Source of the DNA: Paramoeba atlantica
Taxonomy: Eukaryota; Discosea
Length of the DNA: 64,000 nt
Reading direction: 5' to 3'
Assembly: GCA_977017575.1 (NCBI GenBank)
Contig: CDRNVI010000105.1
Coordinates: 1 to 64,000 of the forward strand
Both the position numbers and the translations under genes were made by a program. Under the pieces are notes generated by a model, which saw only the letters and a program-made list of their open reading frames with translations, was not told the origin of the DNA and did not search any database. How positions within the stretch are numbered: the first letter of the stretch is position 1; each line of letters starts with the position of its first letter. Shown one piece after another: positions 19,098 to 31,358 of the stretch.

Positions 19098-19502
19098 GCC
19101 GGGCCGAGGGGTCTGGCCTTTATTTGGGTAGCTTCTACAGAGGAAAGCGGTGTAATTGTAGTTGGAGACGGTGGGCCTTACAACCTGCAGGTTGGGGGTT
19201 ATATTCCCGATATCGACAAAACTCGCAACCTGCCGGCCTCACTACAAAGGGAAAGCGACCAGGAGTGCCTTCAAGTCCCACACCCAACCCCAAATCAATC
19301 ATTCCGGATTGCTCCGGATGGCCACTGGCAAGCCAGACCCTTCACAGAAAGATTTGGAAGTTCCGAGGCCGACGTCCTCTATCAGTTTCCGCTTTTCCAA
19401 GGCGGCACCAACGTGCTGTTACCAACACGCTGCGTCGACGAACTGTACGTCAACACGGCTTACCCAAGAGGTGTAAGCCGGGTAAGGGAGCTCGTTCCCT
19501 GA
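19098..19502 (+). other. 134-codon ATG-less frame, U5
   Basis: Same as U1. Confidence 0.3.
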
Positions 19503-19952
19503 GGGGAGGGTCCGGGACGGTCCTCCGAGTACTGGGCCTAGTCGGTTATTAGCCCAGCCTCTTAGAGGGAGGCCGCCAGGAATATTTCGATGAGCGGGTT
19601 TGAACTCGCCGTCTGAGCACCACGTGCTTGAAACTTTGAATTCTTGCTGCTACGCCACCGCTCGGAAAAAGTCCGCTAGGAAGAAGGCCTCCCTCTGGAG
19701 GAACGACCCGGAACCGCAGAGCCGAACCAGGCTCCAGCGCAGCCGCCGAAAATTCATGCTTCTTACGCAAACGAGGCATGAGACACAGCCTACACGATGC
19801 AACGGGGTTGGACGCCCGTCCTGGTAGCTACGGTTGGGTACCCGTGCTCGGGCCGCAAGGCTTCGAGTGCCGTCTTGGAAGGGGGCAGCAAGACAATGAA
19901 GGTCGGTGGCTTGAGACTCTACCCTAACGGTGCAGAGCCCTCGGTGTCTTTT

Positions 19953-19988
19953 CTTCTTCTTCTTCTTCTTCTTCTTCTTCTTCTTCTT

Positions 19989-20018
<30 letters not shown>
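19953..20018 (+). repeat. (CTT)22 microsatellite, U6
   Basis: 22 triplets. Confidence 0.98.
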
Positions 20019-20019
<1 letters not shown>

Positions 20020-20121
20020 TTCCCCAGAGTCCTGAAAGCTGGTTTGCAACTCTACTACCGCGTTTAACGAAAAGCCTAAATTGAAATATTATAGCCAAAA
20101 ATAGCCGATTTTCGGGTAAAA

Positions 20122-20616
20122 ATGGGGTCATTTTTGTGTATTTGTTTTCATTCACGAAATCCGATATTTGCTCGTGGGAAATCACTCGTAGGCATGAATG
20201 AAAGCCTGCCGAACGTATTGGGTAAAGAATGCGACCCCAACCCCAAGAATGGCGACCTAATGTATGATGTGGACGCAAAGCTCAGGTTACTAAAATTCCA
20301 TTCGTATAATATATATTTGTGCAAGGTAAAGGCGCACATTGGAAACAAATGGAATGAGGAGGCAGATGGTCTAGCACTTTTGGCATCACGAAAAGTGGCA
20401 CGGGCTCCGACCCAAAAAAGGAGAAAAACAACTGCTAACTCGGAGGATAGTGAGAATTCACAACCGTCATGGTCTTTGAAAGCCTTACTCAAAAGGAAGT
20501 CCCTTGGAAATAAGCAAGCACGAGACATTCCATCATCGAAGCGCAAAGCTGAGGCGGAAGGGGTATTTCGAGGGAAGGTTGCGAGAGCTGGAGGTAATAG
20601 GAAACCGTCTAAGTAG
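20122..20616 (+). CDS. Truncated RNase H-like protein, U6 copy
   Basis: 164 codons, identical to U1 at protein level. Confidence 0.55.
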   Translation: MGSFLCICFHSRNPIFARGKSLVGMNESLPNVLGKECDPNPKNGDLMYDVDAKLRLLKFHSYNIYLCKVKAHIGNKWNEEADGLALLASRKVARAPTQKRRKTTANSEDSENSQPSWSLKALLKRKSLGNKQARDIPSSKRKAEAEGVFRGKVARAGGNRKPSK

Positions 20617-21552
20617 GGAGAGAATTGATGGAATTATTTCTTTGCCAACTTAGAATGCCTTGAGGATTATTCATAGGTTATCGGAAAAATATTGTTTGTT
20701 TGTACCGTATCAGACACATATAAACTCTGAACGTGGAAGCGATAGATGAAAGCTTTCAAGGTGTAAACATTAAGTTTTTCAACCGACTTTACGTCGGTCT
20801 TTTGGATTGGATATTGGATTGGACCCCAACCACACCATTCTTCCGACCCAAAAAGACCCCTTGAGGTCCGAAAAATACTTTTTCACCTATTTCAGTCGAA
20901 AATGGGTCATTTTGAGTGGCGCACCACGGCTCGAAGAAGAGATACCTTGAGAAACCAAAGGCCGAGAAAGCTAGTATAGGCCCCGAACTATCAAAATACA
21001 ACAGGGGAAAGAATATTGAAAAAATATTTTCTTTGCCAGTTTTTTCGCCAAGTTGAATTTTTTTTCAAAAACATCCGAACTTGGCGGACCCGTCCTGCGG
21101 ATACGAGGGGGGGCCACCCCCGGGTAGGGGGCGGAAAATAAGCGCCAACCCCGGCTACCCCTTCTGCGGGTTTTTTTCGAAAAAAAAATTTCAAAAAAAA
21201 AAATCGTGCGGTATGCCCCCCTATGTTCCTCTTTATATTTTCACTGTTTTTGTTCACTCTTTTTTCAATAATCGAGGGTAGAGTGGTAGTTATACAACCA
21301 CCGCAATATAATAATTAAGATATCGCCCAAAGCCCCACCATGAGCGGACAAAGAACCTGCCACTCAAATGCTTGAATTAGCGCTACCCGGCTTCACATGC
21401 GATAACTGAGTTTCGTTTTGCTCGAGAACTCACGAGATACACCTTGCCAGGGGACCCTCCAGTGTGAAGTGGGTTTCAAATCTTGAACTCATCTTTTTTG
21501 ATATTTTCAAAAATATTTACTCAGTCCGCTACTTTTTTAAAATAACAAATTG

Positions 21553-22311
21553 ATGAATTTCGGGCTTCAAGTTTCCAGCCCTCCCTCATGCAAGGTATTT
21601 GTGGATGGGGTGCCAGATGTTGAAATCGAGGAAAGCGATATTTTCAAACAGAAGTTATGCGTCACGCCAAAACATCTCCAACGATCCTCCGTAATCCTGT
21701 TTTCTTCTCTTTCTCAACCCATAGGAATTTCCACGTCGAGCGGGGACCAATTCGTGTTAGACCCGGAGGGTGGAGCCGTTAACTTTACTTGTGCGAGCAT
21801 GTTGAGCATCACGTTTCACAATCTTTTAAAGAAGGAAGCAGAAAGTGTATGTAGAGATGTTCTTGGTCTTTTTCAAGACAATTTTGTTAATCCTTCATCT
21901 GGGGCCCTTTCATACGACTACGTGAGGAACCAGATTGATCAGAAATACCTTTTTAATGTTTTGAAGTTTCAGAGAATGGTTAAAAATGCAGGCAACCCAT
22001 TTTACCAATACCTTGGGAAAGACCTTTGCAGGTGGATAGTTTTGCATTCAAGTTCAAAAAAGCCCAATTTTGGATTTACACGAGGAAAAGAGTATAGTGA
22101 TCTCTTAAAATTTTCTGTTAGCCAGATCATGGGGGAAGAAGTTGCGATGAGCGACCTTTATCAGCTGGTAAGGGGTGAGAAAACCTTTGATTTGCTCCTT
22201 TCTTCAAATTTTACTGTGTTGAAAAGGTTTCTTGTGAAATTTAATGCTGAGTTTCTTTGGTTTCAAGATGAGGCTTCAAAAAAGACATTAATTTCCACAA
22301 ATCCCCTTTGA
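21553..22311 (+). CDS. Unrecognised 252-residue protein, U6 copy
   Basis: F37V with Arg225, a recombinant combination of the two neighbouring types. Confidence 0.6.
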   Translation: MNFGLQVSSPPSCKVFVDGVPDVEIEESDIFKQKLCVTPKHLQRSSVILFSSLSQPIGISTSSGDQFVLDPEGGAVNFTCASMLSITFHNLLKKEAESVCRDVLGLFQDNFVNPSSGALSYDYVRNQIDQKYLFNVLKFQRMVKNAGNPFYQYLGKDLCRWIVLHSSSKKPNFGFTRGKEYSDLLKFSVSQIMGEEVAMSDLYQLVRGEKTFDLLLSSNFTVLKRFLVKFNAEFLWFQDEASKKTLISTNPL

Positions 22312-22548
22312 TTCTTAAAGTTTCCCTACTTTTGTAGACATTTCAAAAAGATGCGAAGGACCCTACTAGAGCACTTAATCATAAACAATTTTGTACATAA
22401 CAAACCCCCAGAGACACCATCATCAAAAATAATTCTCAAGAATTTCTCCTCATTGATGCAAAACGTCTCTTTTAACGCCTTTTATTTTTGTTTTCGCATA
22501 GCCGCCCCCCTCTACCACCAATAAACGCATAAACATTTATCAGCCCCA

Positions 22549-22725
22549 ATGCTACCAAGACCCTTCACAGACAGATTTGGAAGTTCCAAGGCCGACGTCC
22601 TCTACCAGTTTTCGCTTTTCCAAGGCGGCACCAACGTTATGTTACCAACACGCTGCTTCGACGACTTGTATGACAACGCGGCCCACCCAAGAGGCTTAAA
22701 CCGGGTAAGGGGGCCGGCTCCCTGA
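22549..22725 (+). CDS. 58-codon module A ORF, U6
   Basis: Same as U1. Confidence 0.3.
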   Translation: MLPRPFTDRFGSSKADVLYQFSLFQGGTNVMLPTRCFDDLYDNAAHPRGLNRVRGPAP

Positions 22726-23042
22726 TGGGAGGAGGGGAAGAAGAATCCAATCCAAAAAGAAGAAGAAGAGAAGAGAACCGGTTCCCTGATGGGAGCGCCC
22801 CTGGCGGCCGTCAGAGTACTGGGCCTAGTCGATTCTCAGCCCAGCCTCTTAGATCGAGGCCGCCGGGAATTATGCGATGAGCGGGTTCGAAACTTTGATC
22901 CCTGAAGGAAGAAGGAAGAAGGTTGCTCGACTAAATGATGCTTTCCAATGTAGGGAAGTTACTTCGACAAGTGCTTGTGTAGGATCTAGTTGAATCTTTA
23001 GTGTCTCAACGAGGTTCTGCCAATCTTAAAGCAGAGATTTAA

Positions 23043-23447
23043 GCCGGGCCGAGGGGTCTGGCCTTTATTTGGGTAGCTTCTACAGAGGAAAGCGGTGTAA
23101 TTGTAGTTGGAGACGGTGGGCCTTACAACCTGCAGGTTGGGGGTTATATTCCCGATATCGACAAAACTCGCAACCTGCCGGCCTCACTACAAAGGGAAAG
23201 CGACCAGGAGTGCCTTCAAGTCCCACACCCAACCCCAAATCAATCATTCCGGATTGCTCCGGATGGCCACTGGCAAGCCAGACCCTTCACAGAAAGATTT
23301 GGAAGTTCCGAGGCCGACGTCCTCTATCAGTTTCCGCTTTTCCAAGGCGGCACCAACGTGCTGTTACCAACACGCTGCGTCGACGAACTGTACGTCAACA
23401 CGGCTTACCCAAGAGGTGTAAGCCGGGTAAGGGAGCTCGTTCCCTGA
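23043..23447 (+). other. 134-codon ATG-less frame, U6
   Basis: Same as U1. Confidence 0.3.
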
Positions 23448-23897
23448 GGGGAGGGTCCGGGACGGTCCTCCGAGTACTGGGCCTAGTCGGTTATTAGCCC
23501 AGCCTCTTAGAGGGAGGCCGCCAGGAATATTTCGATGAGCGGGTTTGAACTCGCCGTCTGAGCACCACGTGCTTGAAACTTTGAATTCTTGCTGCTACTC
23601 CACCGCTCGGAAAAAGTCCGCTAGGAAGAAGGCCTCCCTCTGGAGGAACGACCCGGAACCGCAGAGCCGAACCAGGCTCCAGCGCAGCCGCCGAAAATTC
23701 ATGCTGCTTACGCAAACGAGGCATGAGACACAGCCTACACGATGCAACGGGGTTGGACGCCCGTCCTGGTAGCTACGGTTGGGTACCCGTGCTCGGGCCG
23801 CAAGGCTTCGAGTGCCGTCTTGGAAGGGGGAAGCAAGACAATGAAGGTCGGTGGCTTGAGACTCTACCCTAACGGTGCAGAGCCCTCGGTGTCTTTT

Positions 23898-23951
23898 CTT
23901 CTTCTTCTTCTTCTTCTTCTTCTTCTTCTTCTTCTTCTTCTTCTTCTTCTT

Positions 23952-23981
<30 letters not shown>
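23898..23981 (+). repeat. (CTT)28 microsatellite, U7
   Basis: 28 triplets. Confidence 0.98.
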
Positions 23982-23982
<1 letters not shown>

Positions 23983-24084
23983 TTCCCCAGAGTCCTGAAA
24001 GCTGGTTTGCAACTCTACTACCGCGTTTAACGAAAAGCCTAAATTGAAATATTATAGCCAAAAATAGCCGATTTTCGGGTAAAA

Positions 24085-24579
24085 ATGGGGTCATTTTTGT
24101 GTATTTGTTTTCATTCACGAAATCCGATATTTGCTCGTGGGAAATCACTCGTAGGCATGAATGAAAGCCTGCCGAACGTATTGGGTAAAGAATGCGACCC
24201 CAACCCCAAGAATGGCGACCTAATGTATGATGTGGACGCAAAGCTCAGGTTACTAAAATTCCATTCGTATAATATATATTTGTGCAAGGTAAAGGCGCAC
24301 ATTGGAAACAAATGGAATGAGGAGGCAGATGGTCTAGCACTTTTGGCATCACGAAAAGTGGCACGGGCTCCGACCCAAAAAAGGAGAAAAACAACTGCTA
24401 ACTCGGAGGATAGTGAGAATTCACAACCGTCATGGTCTTTGAAAGCCTTACTCAAAAGGAAGTCCCTTGGAAATAAGCAAGTACGAGACATTCCATCATC
24501 GAAGCGCGAAGCTGAGGCGGAAGGGGTATTTCGAGGGAAGGTTGCGAGAGCTGGAGGTAATAGGAAACCGTCTAAGTAG
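24085..24579 (+). CDS. Truncated RNase H-like protein, U7 copy
   Basis: 164 codons with A133V and K142E. K142E reverses a charge in the third basic cluster and persists in all later full copies. Confidence 0.55.
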   Translation: MGSFLCICFHSRNPIFARGKSLVGMNESLPNVLGKECDPNPKNGDLMYDVDAKLRLLKFHSYNIYLCKVKAHIGNKWNEEADGLALLASRKVARAPTQKRRKTTANSEDSENSQPSWSLKALLKRKSLGNKQVRDIPSSKREAEAEGVFRGKVARAGGNRKPSK

Positions 24580-25515
24580 GGAGAGAATTGATGGAATTAT
24601 TTCTTTGCCAACTTAGAATGCCTTGAGGATTATTCATAGGTTATCGGAAAAATATTGTTTGTTTGTACCGTATCAGACACATATAAACTCTGAACGTGGA
24701 AGCGATAGATGAAAGCTTTCAAGGTGTAAACATTAAGTTTTTCAACCGACTTTACGTCGGTCTTTTGGATTGGATATTGGATTGGACCCCAACCACACCA
24801 TTCTTCCGACCCAAAAAGACTCCTTGAGGTCCGAAAAATACTTTTTCACCTATTTCAGTCGAAAATGGGTCATTTTGAGTGGCGCACCACGGCTCGAAGA
24901 AGAGATACCTTGAGAAACCAAAGGCCGAGAAAGCTAGTATAGGCCCCGAACTATCAAAATACAACAGGGGAAAGAATATTGAAAAAATATTTTCTTTGCC
25001 AGTTTTTTCGCCAAGTTGAATTTTTTTTCAAAAACATCCGAACTTGGCGGACCCGTCCTGCGGATACGAGGGGGGGCCACCCCCGGGTAGGGGGCGGAAA
25101 ATAAGCGCCAACCCCGGCTACCCCTTCTGCGGGTTTTTTTCGAAAAAAAAATTTCAAAAAAAAAAATCGTGCGGTATGCCCCCCTGTGTTCCTCTTTATA
25201 TTTTCACTGTTTTTGTTCACTCTTTTTTCAATAATCGAGGGTAGAGTGGTAGTTATACAACCACCGCAATATAATAATTAAGATATCGCCCAAAGCCCCA
25301 CCATGAGCGGACAAAGAACCTGCCACTCAAATGCTTGAATTAGCGCTACCCGGCTTCACATGCGATAACTGAGTTTCGTTTTGCTCGAGAACTCACGAGA
25401 TACACCTTGCCAGGGGACCCTCCAGTGTGAAGTGGGTTTCAAATCTTGAACTCATCTTTTTTGATATTTTCAAAAATATTTACTCAGTCCGCTACTTTTT
25501 TAAAATAACAAATTG

Positions 25516-26274
25516 ATGAATTTCGGGCTTCAAGTTTCCAGCCCTCCCTCATGCAAGGTATTTGTGGATGGGGTGCCAGATGTTGAAATCGAGGAAAGCG
25601 ATATTTTCAAACAGAAGTTATGCGTCACGCCAAAACATCTCCAACGATCCTCCGTAATCCTGTTTTCTTCTCTTTCTCAACCCATAGGAATTTCCACGTC
25701 GAGCGGGGACCAATTCGTGTTAGACCCGGAGGGTGGAGCCGTTAACTTTACTTGTGCGAGCATGTTGAGCATCACGTTTCACAATCTTTTAAAGAAGGAA
25801 GCAGAAAGTGTATGTAGAGATGTTCTTGGTCTTTTTCAAGACAATTTTGTTAATCCTTCATCTGGGGCCCTTTCATACGACTACGTGAGGAACCAGATTG
25901 ATCAGAAATACCTTTTTAATGTTTTGAAGTTTCAGAGAATGGTTAAAAATGCAGGCAACCCATTTTACCAATACCTTGGGAAAGACCTTTGCAGGTGGAT
26001 AGTTTTGCATTCAAGTTCAAAAAAGCCCAATTTTGGATTTACACGAGGAAAAGAGTATAGTGATCTCTTAAAATTTTATGTTAGCCAGATCATGGGGGAA
26101 GAAGTTGCGATGAGCGACCTTTATCAGCTGGTAAGGGGTGAGAAAACCTTTGATTTGCTCCTTTCTTCAAATTTTACTGTGTTGAAAAAGTTTCTTGTGA
26201 AATTTAATGCTGAGTTTCTTTGGTTTCAAGATGAGGCTTCAAAAAAGACATTAATTTCCACAAATCCCCTTTGA
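25516..26274 (+). CDS. Unrecognised 252-residue protein, U7 copy
   Basis: F37V, R225K and private S188Y. Confidence 0.6.
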   Translation: MNFGLQVSSPPSCKVFVDGVPDVEIEESDIFKQKLCVTPKHLQRSSVILFSSLSQPIGISTSSGDQFVLDPEGGAVNFTCASMLSITFHNLLKKEAESVCRDVLGLFQDNFVNPSSGALSYDYVRNQIDQKYLFNVLKFQRMVKNAGNPFYQYLGKDLCRWIVLHSSSKKPNFGFTRGKEYSDLLKFYVSQIMGEEVAMSDLYQLVRGEKTFDLLLSSNFTVLKKFLVKFNAEFLWFQDEASKKTLISTNPL

Positions 26275-26511
26275 TTCTTAAAGTTTCCCTACTTTTGTAG
26301 ACATTTCAAAAAGATGCGAAGGACCCTACTAGAGCACTTAATCATAAACAATTTTGTACATAACAAACCCCCAGAGCCACCATCATCAAAAATAATTCTC
26401 AAGAATTTCTCCTCATTGATGCAAAACGTCTCTTTTAACGCCTTTTATTTTTGTTTTCGCATAGCCGCCCCCCTCTACCACCAATAAACGCATAAACATT
26501 TATCAGCCCCA

Positions 26512-26688
26512 ATGCTACCAAGACCCTTCACAGACAGATTTGGAAGTTCCAAGGCCGACGTCCTCTACCAGTTTTCGCTTTTCCAAGGCGGCACCAACGT
26601 TATGTTACCAACACGCTGCTTCGACGACTTGTATGACAACGCGGCCCACCCAAGAGGCTTAAACCGGGTAAGGGGGCCGGCTCCCTGA
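26512..26688 (+). CDS. 58-codon module A ORF, U7
   Basis: Same as U1. Confidence 0.3.
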   Translation: MLPRPFTDRFGSSKADVLYQFSLFQGGTNVMLPTRCFDDLYDNAAHPRGLNRVRGPAP

Positions 26689-27005
26689 TGGGAGGAGGGG
26701 AAGAAGAATCCAATCCAAAAAGAAGAAGAAGAGAAGAGAACCGGTTCCCTGATGGGAGCGCCCCTGGCGGCCGTCAGAGTACTGGGCCTAGTCGATTCTC
26801 AGCCCAGCCTCTTAGATCGAGGCCGCCGGGAATTATGCGATGAGCGGGTTCGAAACTTTGATCCCTGAAGGAAGAAGGAAGAAGGTTGCTCGACTAAATG
26901 ATGCTTTCCAATGTAGGGAAGTTACTTCGACAAGTGCTTGTGTAGGCTCTAGTTGAATCTTTAGTGTCTCAACGAGGTTCTGCCAATCTTAAAGCAGAGA
27001 TTTAA

Positions 27006-27410
27006 GCCGGGCCGAGGGGTCTGGCCTTTATTTGGGTAGCTTCTACAGAGGAAAGCGGTGTAATTGTAGTTGGAGACGGTGGGCCTTACAACCTGCAGGT
27101 TGGGGGTTATATTCCCGATATCGACAAAACTCGCAACCTGCCGGCCTCACTACAAAGGGAAAGCGACCAGGAGTGCCTTCAAGTCCCACACCCAACCCCA
27201 AATCAATCATTCCGGATTGCTCCGGATGGCCACTGGCAAGCCAGACCCTTCACAGAAAGATTTGGAAGTTCCGAGGCCGACGTCCTCTATCAGTTTCCGC
27301 TTTTCCAAGGCGGCACCAACGTGCTGTTACCAACACGCTGCGTCGACGAACTGTACGTCAACACGGCTTACCCAAGAGGTGTAAGCCGGGTAAGGGAGCT
27401 CGTTCCCTGA
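27006..27410 (+). other. 134-codon ATG-less frame, U7
   Basis: Same as U1. Confidence 0.3.
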
Positions 27411-27860
27411 GGGGAGGGTCCGGGACGGTCCTCCGAGTACTGGGCCTAGTCGGTTATTAGCCCAGCCTCTTAGAGGGAGGCCGCCAGGAATATTTCGATG
27501 AGCGGGTTTGAACTCGCCGTCTGAGCACCACGTGCTTGAAACTTTGAATTCTTGCTGCTACTCCACCGCTCGGAAAAAGTCCGCTAGGAAGAAGGCCTCC
27601 CTCTGGAGGAACGACCCGGAACCGCAGAGCCGAACCAGGCTCCAGCGCAGCCGCCGAAAATTCATGCTGCTTACGCAAACGAGGCATGAGACACAGCCTA
27701 CACGATGCAACGGGGTTGGGCGCCCGTCCTGGTAGCTACGGTTGGGTACCCGTGCTCGGGCCGCAAGGCTTCGAGTGCCGTCTTGGAAGGGGGCAGCAAG
27801 ACAATGAAGGTCGGTGGCTTGAGACTCTACCCTAACGGTGCAGAGCCCTCGGTGTCTTTT

Positions 27861-27899
27861 CTTCTTCTTCTTCTTCTTCTTCTTCTTCTTCTTCTTCTT

Positions 27900-27929
<30 letters not shown>
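27861..27929 (+). repeat. (CTT)23 microsatellite, U8
   Basis: 23 triplets. Confidence 0.98.
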
Positions 27930-27930
<1 letters not shown>

Positions 27931-28032
27931 TTCCCCAGAGTCCTGAAAGCTGGTTTGCAACTCTACTACCGCGTTTAACGAAAAGCCTAAATTGAAATAT
28001 TATAGCCAAAAATAGCCGATTTTCGGGTAAAA

Positions 28033-28527
28033 ATGGGGTCATTTTTGTGTATTTGTTTTCATTCACGAAATCCGATATTTGCTCGTGGGAAATCACTCGT
28101 AGGCATGAATGAAAGCCTGCCGAACGTATTGGGTAAAGAATGCGACACCAACCCCAAGAATGGCGACCTAATGTATGATGTGGACGCAAAGCTCAGGTTA
28201 CTAAAATTCCATTCGTATAATATATATTTGTGCAAGGTAAAGGCGCACATTGGAAACAAATGGAATGAGGAGGCAGATGGTCTAGCACTTTTGGCATCAC
28301 GAAAAGTGGCACGGGCTCCGACCCAAAAAAGGAGAAAAACAACTGCTAACTCGGAGGATAGTGAGAATTCACAACCGTCATGGTCTTTGAAAGCCTTACT
28401 CAAAATGAAGTCCCTTGGAAATAAGCAAGTACGAGACATTCCATCATCGAAGCGCGAAGCTGAGGCGGAAGGGGTATTTCGAGGGAAGGTTGCGAGAGCT
28501 GGAGGTAATAGGAAACCGTCTAAGTAG
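28033..28527 (+). CDS. Truncated RNase H-like protein, U8 copy
   Basis: 164 codons with P39T, R125M, A133V and K142E, the most changed copy. R125M weakens the second basic cluster. Confidence 0.55.
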   Translation: MGSFLCICFHSRNPIFARGKSLVGMNESLPNVLGKECDTNPKNGDLMYDVDAKLRLLKFHSYNIYLCKVKAHIGNKWNEEADGLALLASRKVARAPTQKRRKTTANSEDSENSQPSWSLKALLKMKSLGNKQVRDIPSSKREAEAEGVFRGKVARAGGNRKPSK

Positions 28528-29463
28528 GGAGAGAATTGATGGAATTATTTCTTTGCCAACTTAGAATGCCTTGAGGATTATTCATAGGTTATCGGAAAAA
28601 TATTGTTTGTTTGTACCGTATCAGACACATATAAACTCTGAACGTGGAAGCGATAGATGAAAGCTTTCAAGGTGTAAACATTAAGTTTTTCAACCGACTT
28701 TACGTCGGTCTTTTGGATTGGATATTGGATTGGACCCCAACCACACCATTCTTCCGACCCAAAAAGACCCCTTGAGGTCCGAAAAATACTTTTTCACCTA
28801 TTTCAGTCGAAAATGGGTCATTTTGAGTGGCGCACCACGGCTCGAAGAAGAGATACCTTGAGAAACCAAAGGCCGAGAAAGCTAGTATAGGCCCCGAACT
28901 ATCAAAATACAACAGGGGAAAGAATATTGAAAAAATATTTTCTTTGCCAGTTTTTTCGCCAAGTTGAATTTTTTTTCAAAAACATCCGAACTTGGCGGAC
29001 CCGTCCTGCGGATACGAGGGGGGGCCACCCCCGGGTAGGGGGCGGAAAATAAGCGCCAACCCCGGCTACCCCTTCTGCGGGTTTTTTTCGAAAAAAAAAT
29101 TTCAAAAAAAAAAATCGTGCGGTATGCCCCCCTGTGTTCCTCTTTATATTTTCACTGTTTTTGTTCACTCTTTTTTCAATAATCGAGGGTAGAGTGGTAG
29201 TTATACAACCACCGCAATATAATAATTAAGATATCGCCCAAAGCCCCACCATGAGCGGACAAAGAACCTGCCACTCAAATGCTTGAATTAGCGCTACCCG
29301 GCTTCACATGCGATAACTGAGTTTCGTTTTGCTCGAGAACTCACGAGATACACCTTGCCAGGGGACCCTCCAGTGTGAAGTGGGTTTCAAATCTTAAACT
29401 CATCTTTTTTGATATTTTCAAAAATATTTACTCAGTCCGCTACTTTTTTAAAATAACAAATTG

Positions 29464-30222
29464 ATGAATTTCGGGCTTCAAGTTTCCAGCCCTCCCTCAT
29501 GCAAGGTATTTGTGGATGGGGTGCCAGATGTTGAAATCGAGGAAAGCGATATTTTCAAACAGAAGTTATGCGTCACGCCAAAACATCTCCAACGATCCTC
29601 CGTAATCCTGTTTTCTTCTCTTTCTCAACCCATAGGAATTTCCACGTCGAGCGGGGACCAATTCGAGTTAGACCCGGAGGGTGGAGCCGTTAACTTTACT
29701 TGTGCGAGCATGTTGAGCATCACGTTTCACAATCTTTTAAAGAAGGAAGCAGAAAGTGTATGTAGAGATGTTCTTGGTCTTTTTCAAGACAATTTTGTTA
29801 ATCCTTCATCTGGGGCCCTTTCATACGACTACGTGAGGAACCAGATTGATCAGAAATACCTTTTTAATGTTTTGAAGTTTCAGAGAATGGTTAAAAATGC
29901 AGGCAACCCATTTTACCAATACCTTGGGAAAGACCTTTGCAGGTGGATAGTTTTGCATTCAAGTTCAAAAAAGCCCAATTTTGGATTTACACGAGGAAAA
30001 GAGTATAGTGATCTCTTAAAATTTTCTGTTAGCCAGATCATGGGGGAAGAAGTTGCGATGAGCGACCTTTATCAGCTGGTAAGGGGTGAGAAAACCTTTG
30101 ATTTGCTCCTTTCTTCAAATTTTACTGTGTTGAAAAAGTTTCTTGTGAAATTTAATGCTGAGTTTCTTTGGTTTCAAGATGAGGCTTCAAAAAAGACATT
30201 AATTTCCACAAATCCCCTTTGA
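29464..30222 (+). CDS. Unrecognised 252-residue protein, U8 copy
   Basis: F37V, R225K and private V68E, a charged residue in place of a hydrophobic one. Confidence 0.6.
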   Translation: MNFGLQVSSPPSCKVFVDGVPDVEIEESDIFKQKLCVTPKHLQRSSVILFSSLSQPIGISTSSGDQFELDPEGGAVNFTCASMLSITFHNLLKKEAESVCRDVLGLFQDNFVNPSSGALSYDYVRNQIDQKYLFNVLKFQRMVKNAGNPFYQYLGKDLCRWIVLHSSSKKPNFGFTRGKEYSDLLKFSVSQIMGEEVAMSDLYQLVRGEKTFDLLLSSNFTVLKKFLVKFNAEFLWFQDEASKKTLISTNPL

Positions 30223-30459
30223 TTCTTAAAGTTTCCCTACTTTTGTAGACATTTCAAAAAGATGCGAAGGACCCTACTAGAGCACTTAATCATAAACAAT
30301 TTTGTACATAACAAACCCCCAGAGCCACCATCATCAAAAATAATTCTCAAGAATTTCTCCTCATTGATGCAAAACGTCTCTTTTAACGCCTTTTATTTTT
30401 GTTTTCGCATAGCCGCCCCCCTCTACCACCAATAAACGCATAAACATTTATCAGCCCCA

Positions 30460-30636
30460 ATGCTACCAAGACCCTTCACAGACAGATTTGGAAGTTCCAA
30501 GGCCGACGTCCTCTACCAGTTTTCGCTTTTCCAAGGCGGCACCAACGTTATGTTACCAACACGCTGCTTCGACGACTTGTATGACAACGCGGCCCACCCA
30601 AGAGGCTTAAACCGGGTAAGGGGGCCGGCTCCCTGA
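30460..30636 (+). CDS. 58-codon module A ORF, U8
   Basis: Same as U1. Confidence 0.3.
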   Translation: MLPRPFTDRFGSSKADVLYQFSLFQGGTNVMLPTRCFDDLYDNAAHPRGLNRVRGPAP

Positions 30637-30953
30637 TGGGAGGAGGGGAAGAAGAATCCAATCCAAAAAGAAGAAGAAGAGAAGAGAACCGGTTCCCTGA
30701 TGGGAGCGCCCCTGGCGGCCGTCAGAGTACTGGGCCTAGTCGATTCTCAGCCCAGCCTCTTAGATCGAGGCCGCCGGGAATTATGCGATGAGCGGGTTCG
30801 AAACTTTGATCCCTGAAGGAAGAAGGAAGAAGGTTGCTCGACTAAATGATGCTTTCCAATGTAGGGAAGTTACTTCGACAAGTGCTTGTGTAGGCTCTAG
30901 TTGAATCTTTAGTGTCTCAACGAGGTTCTGCCAATCTTAAAGCAGAGATTTAA

Positions 30954-31358
30954 GCCGGGCCGAGGGGTCTGGCCTTTATTTGGGTAGCTTCTACAGAGGA
31001 AAGCGGTGTAATTGTAGTTGGAGACGGTGGGCCTTACAACCTGCAGGTTGGGGGTTATATTCCCGATATCGACAAAACTCGCAACCTGCCGGCCTCACTA
31101 CAAAGGGAAAGCGACCAGGAGTGCCTTCAAGTCCCACACCCAACCCCAAATCAATCATTCCGGATTGCTCCGGATGGCCACTGGCAAGCCAGACCCTTCA
31201 CAGAAAGATTTGGAAGTTCCGAGGCCGACGTCCTCTATCAGTTTCCGCTTTTCCAAGGCGGCACCAACGTGCTGTTACCAACACGCTGCGTCGACGAACT
31301 GTACGTCAACACGGCTTACCCAAGAGGTGTAAGCCGGGTAAGGGAGCTCGTTCCCTGA
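30954..31358 (+). other. 134-codon ATG-less frame, U8
   Basis: Same as U1. Confidence 0.3.

Larger units (their letters stand above)
15827..19819 (+). repeat. Tandem unit U5 (longest)
   Basis: Length 3993, n = 38, the longest unit. First unit with Val37 and Lys225 in the orphan protein. It shares a C to A change near 18470 with U6 only, and has a private C to A at 16529 and a private A to G in module A. Confidence 0.95.
19820..23764 (+). repeat. Tandem unit U6 (mosaic)
   Basis: Length 3945, n = 22. It mixes states: Val37 as in U5 onward, but Arg225 and the A variant near 22984 as in U1-U4, then the G-to-T variant near 23599 of U7-U9. A private G to A lies near 21223. The pattern indicates past exchange between units. 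Confidence 0.95.
23765..27727 (+). repeat. Tandem unit U7
   Basis: Length 3963, n = 28. First unit with the A133V and K142E changes in the RNase H frame. Private S188Y in the orphan protein and a private C to T near 24831. Its 3' end has the GGGCG variant at 27718-27722 shared with U8, U9 and U16. Confidence 0.95.
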